Below, one piece after another: positions 1 to 10,790 of a stretch of 64,000 nt of DNA; position 1 is the first letter of the stretch, and every line of letters starts with the position of its first letter. The notes beneath the pieces are model-generated. The model did no database searches. It was not told the DNA's origin and saw nothing but the letters and a program-made list of their open reading frames with translations. A program made the position numbers and the translations under genes. Source of the stretch: Flaccisagitta enflata (Eukaryota; Chaetognatha; Sagittoidea; Aphragmophora); NCBI GenBank assembly GCA_965153355.1, contig OZ231127.1, positions 35,464,001 through 35,528,000 of the forward strand, in the 5' to 3' direction.

Positions 1-706
1 AAGCCCGGAAACGAAACTACGTTTTCAGCGGCGTTGCCTCCGGAAGCGGCGATGCTGTTGGACGGCGTTTCCTGGGCCGTCTGCGTTCCGGCGACATGCG
101 ACGGCCAGGACGCTGTGGGCATCGTCCACTCTCTGCTTTCTAACGTTTCAACTTCAATTGAAGGGATCCCGAAATTCATCGTGGCCCTTCTTCCCGAGCA
201 AATAAAGTCCATCATAGAAACTTTGAAGAGTCTAAAGAACGTGAAATTGAAAGCGGGAATGTGTCACGCGGCCGACGATCCTCCGCCGGAAGTCGATCCG
301 TGGATGGGCGTCTTTTTCGCATTCTTGGCGGTCGTCGGCGTCTTTTTGGTCGCCGGAACCGCCTTCGACTATTACGAACGTCACTCGATGCCTCATTCAA
401 TTTCGACGATGGACAAAGCGAAGATGCCAGTTGCGATGATCCGCTTGACGTCGGTGAAATACACCGACGGCGTCGACAGGGGCATCAATAACCCCGGCTT
501 CCATGGTGATGGAGATGTGGGAAATGGCGAGAACGATGGCAAAACGGTTGAAGAGGAAAAATGCGATTTGAAAGAAAAGATGGCTCCCGCGGAGAAAGTT
601 CCCAGAAACGACGCAAAAAGCGCGTCAAGGCAGCGTCATCCATTTGTCAGATTCCTTTTGTGCTTCTCGATGCTGACCAATGGAGAAAAGTTATTGTCTT
701 TGAATG
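1..706 (+). CDS. NRF-6-like exon (first visible): NRF domain, first TM, cytosolic linker
   Basis: The frame is open from base 1 to the donor TTGAATG|GTTTGT, which leaves one base of the next codon. The NRF-domain cysteines are in CVPATC (about residues 28-33) and MCH (about 88). A membrane segment WMGVFFAFLAVVGVFLVAGT starts near residue 101. A charged, lysine/glutamate-rich cytosolic stretch follows and ends in FLLCFSMLTNGEKLLSLN, the usual entry to the acyltransferase domain. A possible 3' splice site (TTTTCAG) ends at base 28, so the true exon start may be 29 or may lie upstream of the window. The frame is not decided by any Met. Confidence 0.85.
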
Positions 707-3700
707 GTTTGTAACATTTCGTGATATATGCTTGCGGAGAGAGGGGGGAAGGCAGGGACAATGATGCAATCACAAAAAAAATTACCATTGGGCTAGAAAA
801 AAGACAAAAACATAAACATATACCCCCCCCCCCAAAAAAAAAGAATTATAGCTGATAGCGTGCAGTTGGGCTTCGCTAGAGGGACTGAGCTAAATTATAC
901 CTTATAGTGAAGCTGTCTCATTTCCAATAAAGAAATGAAAACATGGGACAGCAGGTTGTATGCATTCTAGGCGGGTATGCCTTACTAGCAGGGGCGCTCT
1001 AATGGTGCTCCGCTCTATCCTGGGGGAATTGCTAGTTTAAACATTACATCATAATGTAAGTACAGTTGAACCCCAATCTTCCGGATCCGCCACCAATGGA
1101 ATTCCGCCCATAACATATGCAAATTCATGGTCCCCTTTAATTTATTTCTTTTATTTCCTTTTCTAGCCATAACGGAAGTCCACCTATAACAGAAAAAAAA
1201 TTGTTGGTCCCCTGAAATCCGTTAGAGCGGGGTTCAACAATGGTGGAATCTTGAGTGAATGTAAAAATGACAGTTGAAAATCGGTCATGCTCATTCTCTG
1301 TTGAGCACGCTGAAATTGTGAGTAGCAAGTAATGCTTGAACGCCCAACAGAATTTGTCGGTTGGTCGGTCAGTCTGTCGGTCCCTTTTTGGGCAGGACAC
1401 AGGGGTGAATTTCCTTTCATCCCTCCGTCCGTCCGTACGTCCGTATGTCCGTTCTTCCGTACGTACGTCCCTTCCCCCCAGAAGCTTCTCAACTCTCAAA
1501 TTCCCATTGAATAACATAGGGAAATGACAAAATGCAAACTTCCCATCAGGCCTGAGCGATTGTATTGGGTATTGGTATTGGGTTTACAATATTCTTGTGT
1601 ATTGGGTTTTCCCAATACATGTAGTTTATTTTGTTATTTTTCCAATACAATAAAATACTATACAATATTACGAAAAAGATGATCTGAGGAAAGTGAAATA
1701 TATGAGAGAAAGACTGAAGGAGATGAAGAGGAAGAGGAAAAGCATTCCTAGGTCTGAGGATGAACAAAAGAAGTGGAGAAGTAATAGTGGGTGAGGGATG
1801 AAAAGAGGAAGAGGAAGAAGAACTTGTGACAGATTAAGTGGGTTAAAAAAGAAAAAAAAAAGATGAAGAATAATAAGAATCTATGGAAGAAACAATCAGT
1901 GGTCAGAATCTGGAAAGATGAAGAGGAGGTTGAGGAGAAAAAATAAAGAATCTAAAAAAGAGAGAATGAAAGAGACAAGGAAAGATAATAAAAAACAAAA
2001 AATAAAAAAAAGATCTAAACAAAAAAAGAAACAATAAGTTTAAAGAAAAGAAAAAAGATACTAAAAATAAAGACAGAATAACAAAAAAAAAATGAAAAAA
2101 AAACTTTTATCAAAATAAAGAACTATGAAAATTTTTCAGATCTTTCTATATAACAAAATATTTATATGATGATTAAAATTATTATGTTTTTTTCATCATA
2201 TTTTTATTATCCAACTATAATTAATTTGATATATATCACTACCTATTACTTATTATCAAAGCTATATAAAATCATATATGTATTGTATTGTATGCTATGA
2301 TAACATATTGTATACAATTTCAATGCATATTGTATTGTATTGGTATTGTATTGTATTGTCCCAATACTTGAAAGTATTGTATTGGTATTGTATAGTTGAA
2401 AAAAAAGCTATATAGCTCAGGCCTGCTTCCCATTGAATAACATGGGAATATAACAAAATGCAAACTTCCCATTGAATAACATGGGAAAATGACAAAAAAA
2501 AAGTTGTATATTTCATATCCAATAACATGATAACATTGATAAAGAAATGAAATTCTTATTGAACAACATGGAAAATTGACAAGAAATATCAAAAAAATAT
2601 ACAACTTCCTTTGAATGTCATGGAAAATTGCCCCATAGGCCTGAAATATGCCTTCTCAGGATGAAAGAAAATTCACCCCTGTGTCCTACAGGACATCGAC
2701 CCTTTGGGGCCGCTGCCCTGCTCTCACTCCACTTCTTTTGCTGATCACTCAAAGCAGGGCATCGGGTACCGCTGACCATGTGCAATCCTTGGATGACTTG
2801 TTTACTTTTTTGGCGTTTTTTGGCTTTTTGAGCATACGGCTCCTACCCAGATGCCCTAGTGACCTTCATCAGCACTGCTCCTGCCCAACCACACGCGACT
2901 AGGGTAGCCGTGTATCCGGCCTTGTTTCTCTCTCTGCAGCTCCTTCCGATGACAATATTGGATGCATCAACGGGTTACGATTTCTGTCCATGACATGGGT
3001 GATCCTCGGCCATACTTACCTGGCGATGTTCGGGGGCATAGCGAGCAATCCCCTGCACATCAAGCAGCTACTATCGAAACGATGGACTTTACAGGTTTGA
3101 GGAGTCAAACACACCTGGGCAGCTTTTATTCATGGGTAGCCAGTGCGAATAGTCAACCACTGTAATTTTTTGGTTTGACTACTCAAGTGGCTTCCAACTT
3201 TCAATACATGATGTACTGAGCCTAAAATATAAATTTCATCATCATAGCTTGACAAAATCAATCGCCGATTTCCCTTTGTTTATCACCACTCCAAGGTGGT
3301 TGTGGTGAAAATGTTGAAATTTGGTCACTTTGGGCTCAAAATCGGGCCACTTTGCTTTTGAAATTTGACCAAAATCCATGAGATTATGAAACTAGAGCTC
3401 AAGAGCTAACCAGTGGTGCAATCCGCATGTTGCTATCATTTTTTGTTCAGGTTTGAGAGCGTTTCAAAGATGGAAGGGTTATTTTAACAGATGAATTATT
3501 TGGTCAATTTTGACATTTTTTACCATTTTTGATATATCTCCGCTTTGGATGGAATAATTTGGACGAAATTGGTGACCAAATTGAAGATTTTTTGATGCTC
3601 TAAATGAATCTGGTAAAATTTTTGATCAATATGACCCTCAAAATTTTTGGAAGACCCTAGAAGCAGGTGCTAAAATGTTATTTTTTCGCCATTTTGGCTA

Positions 3701-6031
3701 CTTTGTCACTCAATTTGGACACTTCTGAGATGGAAAAAGACAAAAAATCCATGAGCAAACTAAACTACTGCTCAAGATCTAACCAGTGGTGAAATTGGCA
3801 TGTCAATGTGTTAAAGCACATAGATTTGGCAGAGCTTCAAAGATCAAAATGACCAAAATTAACAAAAAATGTCATTTTATCATACCCACTGATCTTTGAA
3901 GCTCTTCCAAATCTATATGCTTCAACATATTGACATGCCGATTGCACCACTGGTTAGATCTTGAGCTGTAGTTTAGTTTGCTCATGGATTTTTTGTCTTT
4001 TCCTAGTTCGGAAGTGCTCAAATTGTGTGACCAAAGTAGCCAAAATGGTGAAAAAAATTTCTTTTTAGCACCTGCTTCTAGAGTCCTCCAAGAAAATTGA
4101 GGGTCATATTGATCAAAAATTTTACCAGATTCATTTAGAGCATCAAAAAATTTTCAATTTGGACACCAATTTTGTTCAAATTGGTTTATCCAAAGCGGAG
4201 ATATATCAAAAATTGTAAAAATGTCAAAATGGACCATCAAATTAATCTGATAAAATAACCCTCATACCCTTCCATCTTTGAAAAGCTCTCGAATCTTAAC
4301 AAAAAATGATAGCAACATGCGGATTGCACCACTGGTTAGCTCTTGAGCTCTAGTTTCATAATCTCATGAATTTTGGGTCAAATTCTAAAAGCGAAGTGGC
4401 CCAATTTTTGGCCCAAAGTGACCAAATTTCAACATTTTCACCACAACCACCTTGGAGTGGGGATTAATAAAGGGAAATCGGCGATTGGTTTTGTCAAGCT
4501 ATGATGATGAAATTCTTATCTTAGGCTCAGTACATCATGTATAAAAGATTGGAAGCCACTTGAGCAGTCATACCAAAAAATTACAGTGGTTGACTCTTCG
4601 TAGTAGCCAGGGGGAGTAAAGCTTTTTTGCCTGTTTTTCATAGTGGGGCCAGTGTATGACGCAGAATGTAAATATTTGTTGGTGGGTCAGATCTGGTGCT
4701 GGTTTAACCTTAGTTTTTTGTATGACATGGCTATTGGGTTGCTCAATACAGCCAAAGCGAAGTTTCAAATTTAAATGTAGCAGATCTAAGCAGATCTGAA
4801 TTTTAGTTGGTTTTCTAGGTGGGATTCGAACTCACGTCGAGGTTTGCTCCCTCTATCTATCATGGGATGATTTTTCCTCCTTCTCCCTACCCATCCCGTG
4901 GTTAGATAACACATATTGACATCACAAAATACTACTGCAATTTTGATTTCAAGGAGTTAAAAGTAAAAAAGATGAACCGTTTTTTGATTTTTGCATACAA
5001 GACCTGAAGAATGTGTAGAACAGGGTTATAAGTCGGGTTTATTTTGCTAAAGATATCGATATAAGATTTAGCAACACTTGTGAAAAAAAATTTATTATCT
5101 ATCATATATGTCTTTATTGACTGAGTAGTTGAAACTATAGGGGGGCTACAATTTTGGGGGGTTAACTTCATGTATTTCTCTTTTGTCCATACTGAATTTC
5201 AAAATACAGGTACAAGGTGTTCTTACTTAATCAAATCCTGAAGTAGCCTTAAAGATGACTTTTGATCAAGAGTATTAAAAAAAGACAGACTAACCTAGAT
5301 CGCAATGGGCCACGGATTGTGTTTTTGATCCCTATTTTGCAGGCGATTTCCAATGCCTATCCGTCAGTCGATACATTCTTCGTTCTCAGTGGGTTTCTTA
5401 CAGCTTACCTCTTCTTTAAGAGAAATGGTTCCAGAACCGAATCGGTCGGGCAAAAGATTAAAACGGTACAGTCAAAGCATGGCAGTCAATTGGAACAAAA
5501 AATAGGCATGGTTCCTTTGACGAGTTAACAGATTATACGGCATTTCTATGACTTAACCACTTTCTTTAATTTCATTAGGGCGTCAAAATATACTATTTCT
5601 TTGTTTGTTTTTCAGGTACTTATGATGTACCTACATCGATATCTTCGCCTGACTCCCGCCTTGGCAATTCTCATGTGTTTTTCCATGACTCTCCCGCTGT
5701 ACCTGACTTCTGGTCCCGCAGCACCGACGAAAGAATCGCTCACTGGCACGTGCGATAAATGGTGGTGGTACAACATTTTGTACATCAACAATGTGGATGC
5801 TAGAGCAATGAAGTGCGTAGGCTGGGTTTGGTACTTGGCCAATGACATGCAGTTTTTTATCTTGTCGCCCATCTTCTTGTATGCATTCAAGGTAAGAAAT
5901 GCAAACTTTTGAAAAGTCTTTGTGTAATACTATAGGATGCAGTGCAATCATATGACGTTGAACAAAATTAAACCTCTAATAGGTCGAAATTCGACGTACG
6001 GATGCGTCCTGCGTTTGAGCTTGTTATTGCG

Positions 6032-6103
<72 letters not shown>

Positions 6104-7238
6104 CAGACAGACAGACAGAGATGCTTGTTTGACTTAAAGCCAAATTAAGCCATGGATCGAGGGACGGACCGACAGACGGACAAAGCTTCTTTTTAGAGAT
6201 GCAAGGACGTAAAAAAGTCATCATGGTCTTGCATAGCTAGCTAGATCAAGAAGGTATGTCGTTGGATTCAAAATTACCCAAGTAAGAAGTAACTATAACT
6301 ATGTCTATGTGCATCTCGGTCATTCAGCGCAACTGGTTTTGGGGTTACGCCGTCTCATCTGCGTTTTGGATCGCCAGCGTTGGGTCGACCATCGCCGTAA
6401 GCATCAACAGAGGGATTGGACTTGGACAGCAATTGTGGGTACCCGAACCCAATAATGATGATATTTACATAAAACCATGGTCACGGATTGGTCCTTATAT
6501 CATTGGCATTGTAACTGGGTATTGTTATCACCGCTTCAAAGAAGCAAAGAAAAGGATGCCCATGTTGCTGGTCACAACCATGTGGGTTATCAGTTTCGCA
6601 GTCGGTATGTCTGTGATTTATGGCTTAGCTCATTATCCCATCGACGGAGAGAAGCCCACTCGTGCTGCCGAAGTCATCTATCAGTCATTTTCAAGGTTTG
6701 TTGTTAAAGATTGAACAAAAGTCCCAAATCTCATAATTTGAAAGAGGATTTGGAAAATTGAAACAGTGCTACCCCACCGCCCTGACGGCCAGTCATCTTC
6801 ATCAAGGTCTCTCTTTATTTTTCTACCGGTCTCCATCCTCAGTTGAAAATTCCGCACCTCCATGAAAACGGTCAATTTGCTTTGAACTTTCCTTCCCTTT
6901 TTACTACCATTCATTATTGTCTTTACAGAAGCGCCTGGGCTTTGTGCGTTTCCTGGGTTATATTCGCGTGTGCCGGTGGTTACGGGGGTCCGATCAACAC
7001 TCTGCTTTCCTGGCGTGCGTTTGGCCCGGTCGGAAGAATCAACTACTCTGCCTATCTCTACCATTTCTTAGTCATTTTCATTATTGGTCAGAACATGAGA
7101 AGTTCAATACTTCACAGCGATTTTTTGACCCCCACCTTATACTTGGGATTGTTGCTACTCTCGTATGGTGTTGGCTTTTTAGCCACGCTTTGGTTCGAAT
7201 CGCCGATGGTCGGAATTGAAAAAATGTTATTTGGTTAG
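1..7238 (+). CDS. NRF-6-like membrane acyltransferase gene (5'-partial, 6 visible exons)
   Basis: Exons 1-706, 2940-3094, 5343-5465, 5616-5891, 6328-6695 and 6929-7238 join in one frame to about 645 visible residues and a TAG stop. The order matches the nose-resistant-to-fluoxetine family: an extracellular cysteine-containing NRF domain (CVPATC), a membrane segment, a cytosolic linker, then a multipass acyltransferase-3 domain. Motifs seen are GLRFLSMTWVILGHTY, SVDTFFVLSGFLTAY, HRYLRLTPALAI, KPWSRIGPYIIG, ACAGGYGG and FESPMVGIEK. NRF-6 proteins are usually 650-850 residues, so the signal peptide and part of the NRF domain lie upstream of the window. Family role: integral-membrane proteins implicated in lipid or drug handling in nematodes; the substrate is unknown. 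All introns are GT-AG. No canonical AATAAA is visible soon after the stop. The family assignment is firm; orthology is not resolved, because these genes form large families. Confidence 0.93.
1063..1240. mobile_element. Short pogo/Tigger-like MITE
   Basis: The left end CAGTTGAACCCCAATCTTCC and the right-end inverse TTGTTGAACCCCGCTCTAAC share GTTGAACCCC, followed by CxGGATC/CGGAT-type sequence. The XAGTxGAACCyCxxTxTAACGGA style of terminus is common to pogo-like MITEs. A related end occurs at 21255-21281. It lies in NRF-6-like intron 1. Confidence 0.5.
1330..2926 (+). mobile_element. Composite: family A element carrying family F and a nested AT-rich insert
   Basis: A GTCGGTTGGTCGG core (about 1368) leads at 1387 into the family F start TTTTTGGGCAG. 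The F part contains repeats of CCCATTGAATAACATGGGAA and is interrupted at about 1552-2424 by an AT-rich insert rich in TATTGGTATTG. It resumes and ends with GGGTACCGCTGACCATGTGC (about 2770). The family A tail then runs to TATCCGGCCTTGTTT at 2926. It fills most of NRF-6-like intron 1, up to 13 bp before exon 2. Confidence 0.65.
2940..3094 (+). CDS. NRF-6-like exon: first acyltransferase-3 segment
   Basis: The acceptor is TCTCTCTGCAG and the donor CAG|GTTTGA. Two leading bases complete the split codon from the previous exon; 51 codons follow and end in phase 0. It encodes CINGLRFLSMTWVILGHTY, the most diagnostic NRF-6/acyltransferase-3 block, with the conserved RFLSMxWVxxGH. The acceptor lies only 13 bp after the end of a dispersed repeat, whose T-rich end forms part of its pyrimidine tract. 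Confidence 0.92.
3146..4600. repeat. 1.45-kb foldback (arms about 701 and 711 bp)
   Basis: 3146-3846 and 3890-4600 are inverted copies, nearly collinear end to end, with roughly 85-90% identity by eye, around a 43-base loop. Matching landmarks are CTTGACAAAATCAATCGCCG (left) with its inverse near 4480-4500, and CAGTGGTGCAATCCGCATGT with its inverse near 4310-4335. The arm also contains a weak internal direct repeat (ACCAGTGGTG at about 3410 and 3782). It lies in NRF-6-like intron 2, so the pre-mRNA could fold into a very long hairpin. It could be a foldback element or a local inverted duplication; no terminal TSD was found. Confidence 0.9.
4803..4925 (-). mobile_element. Possible degenerate tRNA-derived SINE piece
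   Basis: On the minus strand GTGAGTTCGAATCCCACC (about 4811-4828) is an excellent tRNA B box/T-arm. The upstream part resembles a tRNA body only loosely and no clean A box or cloverleaf forms. Most likely it is a tRNA-derived repeat remnant rather than a functional tRNA. Confidence 0.3.
5343..5465 (+). CDS. NRF-6-like exon: second acyltransferase-3 TM segment
   Basis: The acceptor is CCTATTTTGCAG and the donor ACG|GTACAG. It is 41 codons, phase 0 at both ends. It encodes SVDTFFVLSGFLTAYLFF, the conserved SVDTFFxLSGxL block of the family, followed by a basic, serine-rich loop. Downstream in-frame stops confirm that the exon must end here or close by. Confidence 0.9.
5616..5891 (+). CDS. NRF-6-like exon: HRYLRLTP block and luminal loop
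   Basis: The acceptor is TGTTTTTCAG and the donor AAG|GTAAGA. It is 92 codons, phase 0 at both ends. It encodes HRYLRLTPALAI, then a membrane span, a Cys-containing loop (GTCDKWWWYNILYINN), and VGWVWYLANDMQFFILSPIF. All are recognisable acyltransferase-3/NRF-6 signatures in the expected order. Confidence 0.93.
6328..6695 (+). CDS. NRF-6-like exon: central membrane segments
   Basis: The acceptor is CGGTCATTCAG and the donor TTTTCAAG|GTTTGT. It is 122 codons plus two bases. It encodes RNWFWGYAVSSAFW, then a loop, KPWSRIGPYIIGIVTG (conserved KPWxRxxPYxxG of the family), another hydrophobic span, and a loop ending in YQSFS. The remaining AG pairs with the first A of the next exon to make Arg. 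Confidence 0.92.
6929..7238 (+). CDS. NRF-6-like terminal coding exon
   Basis: The acceptor is TTGTCTTTACAG; the split Arg codon is completed by the first A. It then encodes SAWALCVSWVIFACAGGYGG, NTLLSWRAFGPVGRINYSAY, the last two membrane spans, and FESPMVGIEKMLFG before TAG. The FExPxxxxEK end is typical of NRF-6 C-termini, so the stop looks genuine. Confidence 0.94.
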
Positions 7239-8692
7239 GACGATGTGACGCTCGTGTCCCGTCGTGTCCCGCTCGTGACCACGGTATCAACCCCCATTCT
7301 ATTCCATCATCCTATAGATTCTCCACGCGAAATGAACAAGCAAAACAATTACCATGTTCAGAAAGTTTCCTCTTTAAGCAATGTATAGAATAGAGACAAT
7401 TCTTAAAAGGAACATTTATTTCTGTAAAGACGAGTTTTTTTTCGGATGTGTTCGTCAGAACGCGATCGTGATTCAACTGCACCTCAACTCTTGACACTGC
7501 TGATTAATTAAGCTGTATTACAGAGTTTCAACCCGTTGGTAAAAATCGATAATGGTTCCTTCATTTCCTTTATCATCTTTTCGATGCAGCATCACAAGAT
7601 TTTTATAAATCTTTCACAATTCTGGTAGTTATTGGGTGGGGCATCTTTCTAGGACAATTGGAAAGCGTCAGCAACCTTGACAAGGCCGGCTGTACAGTTT
7701 TGTACACGAACAACAGTAACGTGTTAGTGGGCAGGGACAGTTATGAAGAAGATTAAGGGGCATTTCGGCCGGAGTTCTGGCCAGTAAAAAAACAAGGTCA
7801 TTACACCTAAGTCGCGTGCGTCAGCACTTTCAAAAAAATTCAGCCAGACAGACAGACAGACAAACAATCGTTTTAGAAAGAAATTTGAAGTAGCTGTTTC
7901 TATTCAAAAAAGTGCGATAAAAAGCCTTTAAAACAACTTTGAGATGGACGGCCAGACCAACAGACCGACAAACCAATGGATGGAAATTAATAACCATGAA
8001 CCAACCAATATAACCACCAAAAAAGGCTCATAGTGGTTAATGAATACCTTAAAAACCTTCAAAAACGTTTAAGATGTCTTTAAATTGTGAAAAAGGCTCT
8101 TAAAGCAACTTTGACATGGACAGACAGACCTATGGACGAGATATTCCGTGGCGTTCCTGTATAACGTATTAAACCGCCAAAAATCGTTTCAAAAATGCAA
8201 AAAAATGGATTATTGCAACAAAAATTATGAATTCTTGTCACAAAAATGCTTGAAAAGGGCGTTTTGAAACGGGCGTTCTTATGCAGTTTTAAAACGATCT
8301 TATATTGTCGTTTCAAAACCACTAGTATGCGCAACTTTTGAAACGAATATTGAGGCATAGTAACCGTTCCAAAACTTTGCAATTCTAAAGTTTCGAAACC
8401 ATGAGATTTTTGCGTTTCAAAACGCTTGAAAACCGCGCTAAAGTAACAGCCAGCAAGGGAAAAAATCTATATATATTTGTAATCTTAACATCTTTTTTAC
8501 CGTTTTGAAAACGCAAGAAAATGAAGTATTGAAACTAAGAAAAAAATGTGGTTATATCACTTATATGCTAGGTGGAACAATTTCCCTGACTTTACCCAAA
8601 CTGAAATAAACGGAAGAGGGCCCCGTTAGCCCTCACTGACTGGCTAATACGCGCACCACTCTTGGTTTTCCATAAAACTAAATCTGAAAGAC

Positions 8693-8944
8693 ATTCTTTT
8701 GGGCAGCAGCCCCGAAGGGATTGATGACAGATGCTTTCACACATATGCGGTATATTTTCCTTCTCCTTCTTCTTCTCCTTCATATCCCCCTTCCGCCCAA
8801 CCTCCAGGCCCATATCTCAGCCTCGAGGCCCATATCCCTGCCTCGAGGCTTATATCTCAGCCTCAAGGCCCAAATCCAAGACTTGAGGCCTAAATTCCAA
8901 CCTCAAGGCCCAAATCCCAACCTCAAGGCCCAAATTCCAGCCCG

Positions 8945-8945
<1 letters not shown>
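8693..8945 (+). mobile_element. Family F element, truncated
   Basis: It begins GGGCAGCAGCCCCGAAGGGA, then ATGCTTTCACACATATG. An approximately 20-bp minisatellite CTCAAGGCCCAAATCCCAAC (about 7 copies) follows. It is cut off by a (TG)n tract at 8947 and the usual 3' end is missing. Confidence 0.65.

Positions 8946-8946
<1 letters not shown>

Positions 8947-9022
<76 letters not shown>
8947..9022. repeat. (TG)38 microsatellite
   Basis: A pure TG run directly after the family F minisatellite. Confidence 0.97.
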
Positions 9023-9023
<1 letters not shown>

Positions 9024-9912
9024 CTGTGACATGACATGGGAGTTGGACACCCTTGCTTACCAATTTGCACATTGTTAGCGAATTGTGACTCCATGTCACT
9101 TGTATTTTATGTAAATTTGCTAATGTTGAATGTTTTACTACTTTGAAGGACGCTACAAAAAGCTTACTTTTTACAGTTTTGAAACTGCAAAAAATTGAGG
9201 TTTTGATACTGCTAAAAAATGAAGTTATGAAACTTTTTTTACAGTTTCAAAACTGCAAAGAAATTGCATAGTTTTACTGTCAAAACATACTGTTTGAAAA
9301 AGCTTTTTTTTTTCAGTTTTAAAACGGCAAATATCAGCTGGCTAGAAGTGAGAAAAAAATGTTATTCTAGTCATGTTTTCAAAAGCCCTTTTTATGCAGT
9401 TTTGATACTCCCAAAAAACGCGGTTTCAAAACGGCAACTATGCCTGCGTTTTGAAACCCCAGATTTCAGCCACAAAAGGACGTTGTTGTATGCATAAATG
9501 GTTTTTTGGACGTTCTGAAACTGCTGCATACTAGAAGTTTTGATACGTCGTTCCCCTATTTGGGACGATAATGCCATAATAACGCCAACGAAATACCTGC
9601 TATGGACTGACCAAAAAGTGGCTTAAAGTGGTTCATGAATGCCTTAAAAACTTTCAAAAACATCTATAACATCTTAAAATTGCGTAAAACGACCATTAAA
9701 CAACTTTGTGACAATCCGACCAACCGACCGACGGACCGACGGACCGAAAAGTGGCTTATAGAGTCGCATAGCACGCGACTAAAAATCTCGAATAGATAAG
9801 CGAGACCGATGCACTATGTTCTGAGAGCGACTCAAAATTGGACAAAAATCACCTGAAGGATTTATCATGTTGCAATACCGTAAAATTACATAATAGATAT
9901 GAAAAATATTAT

Positions 9913-10190
9913 TTTTTGTCATTTTTTGTCATTTTTGTCATTTTTGTCATTTTTGTCATTTTTGTCATTTTTGTCATTTTTGTCATTTTTGTCATTTTTA
10001 TCATTTTTGTCATTTTTGTCATTTTTGTCATTTTTGTCATTTTGGTTATTTTTGTCATTTTTGTCATTTTTGTCAATTTTGTCAATTTTTTCATTTTTGT
10101 CATTTTTATCATTTTTGTCATTTTTGTCATTTTTGTTAATTTTGTTATTTTTGTTATTTTTGTCATTTTTGTCATTTTTTGCTATTTTCT
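9913..10190. repeat. 9-bp minisatellite TTTTTGTCA
   Basis: About 30 copies of TTTTTGTCA with sparse substitutions. Because the unit is three codons long it keeps a Phe-Val-Ile frame open; the frame has no other coding character. Confidence 0.95.
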
Positions 10191-10477
10191 TGCTTTTTTG
10201 TCATCTTTAAAACATACTATCACTTTTATCAAAAAAATAGTAAAACTTTTTTTTTCCATGATAACAATCGGTGTGACAATGTTTTGTCTAGGGAGTTGCA
10301 TATGAGTCTTTAAAATCTTTTGTAAACCTATTTATAGTTTTTTTTTACCTGTTTAAGTGTTTTTTGATATCTTTAATATTTTCAATATTTTGTCAGGATA
10401 GCTTGCTATATTCAATTACATAAGCTCAATTCTTCAATTTTCAGTTTCTACACCAAGTTAGCAAATCAGTTAACAAG

Positions 10478-10646
10478 GCTGGATACACGGCAATCCAGTC
10501 GCGGACGGTTTGGCAACAGCAGAAATGTGAAAACCGCTCAGAATTCAAAATGTGACAGATGGACGGACCAACATACCAACGTACCAACCTACTAACCTAC
10601 TGACCAACACAACAAGGTGTAGAGTTGCATATCCACGACTAAAAAC
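10478..10646 (-). mobile_element. Family A element (169 bp)
   Basis: It starts AACAAGGCTGGATACACGGC, then CAGTCGCGGACGG, with a GGACGGACCAACATACCAAC-like core, and ends GAGTTGCATATCCACGACT then AAAAAC. It is immediately followed by another family A start (AAGGCCAACACCTAGTCGCG), giving a head-to-tail junction. Confidence 0.7.
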
Positions 10647-10790
10647 AAGGCCAACACCTAGTCGCGTGCGGGACATCAATTATTCAAGATGACTTAAATT
10701 GACTTAAAATGCCTTAATGTGACTTAAAATGACTTAGAATATCTTAAAATGACGTATAATAGCATTTGGGAAGATGCTGTGTGCCCAAAA
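10646..10790 (-). mobile_element. Family A 5' end followed by a GACTTAAAAT decamer array
   Basis: AAGGCCAACACCTAGTCGCG then TGCGGGAC, followed by about ten GACTTAAAAT-type decamers. The same combination occurs at larger scale at 27752-28780. The other end is not identified. Confidence 0.5.

Larger units (their letters stand above)
8160..9570. repeat. Array of short palindromes GTTTTGAAAC / GTTTCAAAAC
   Basis: About two dozen copies of a degenerate 20-40-bp unit built on GTTTTGAAAC or GTTTCAAAAC, usually followed by NGCAAAAA. They occupy 8160-8580 and 9150-9570, with the family F/(TG)n insert between. No coding content is seen. Confidence 0.6.
7793..9788 (-). mobile_element. Long family A element with palindromic minisatellite core
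   Basis: In the orientation that puts the hairpin last, it starts AACAAGGTCATTACACCTAA then GTCGCGTGCG, and ends GAGTCGCATAGCACGCGACT then AAAAA. Outer flanks share a ~110-bp block (CTTAAAAACCTTCAAAAACG at about 8050; a related copy near 9640). Between them are many degenerate GTTTTGAAACNGCAAAA palindromes and a nested family F copy with a (TG)n tract. It is located downstream of the NRF-6-like gene. Confidence 0.55.

Noticed and set aside
4803-4880. Functional tRNA gene on the minus strand
   Set aside because: Only the B box/T-arm is good; there is no acceptable acceptor stem, D-arm or anticodon stem.
9838-10305. Hydrophobic 155-codon frame FVIFVIFVI
   Set aside because: Entirely a product of the 9-bp TTTTTGTCA minisatellite.
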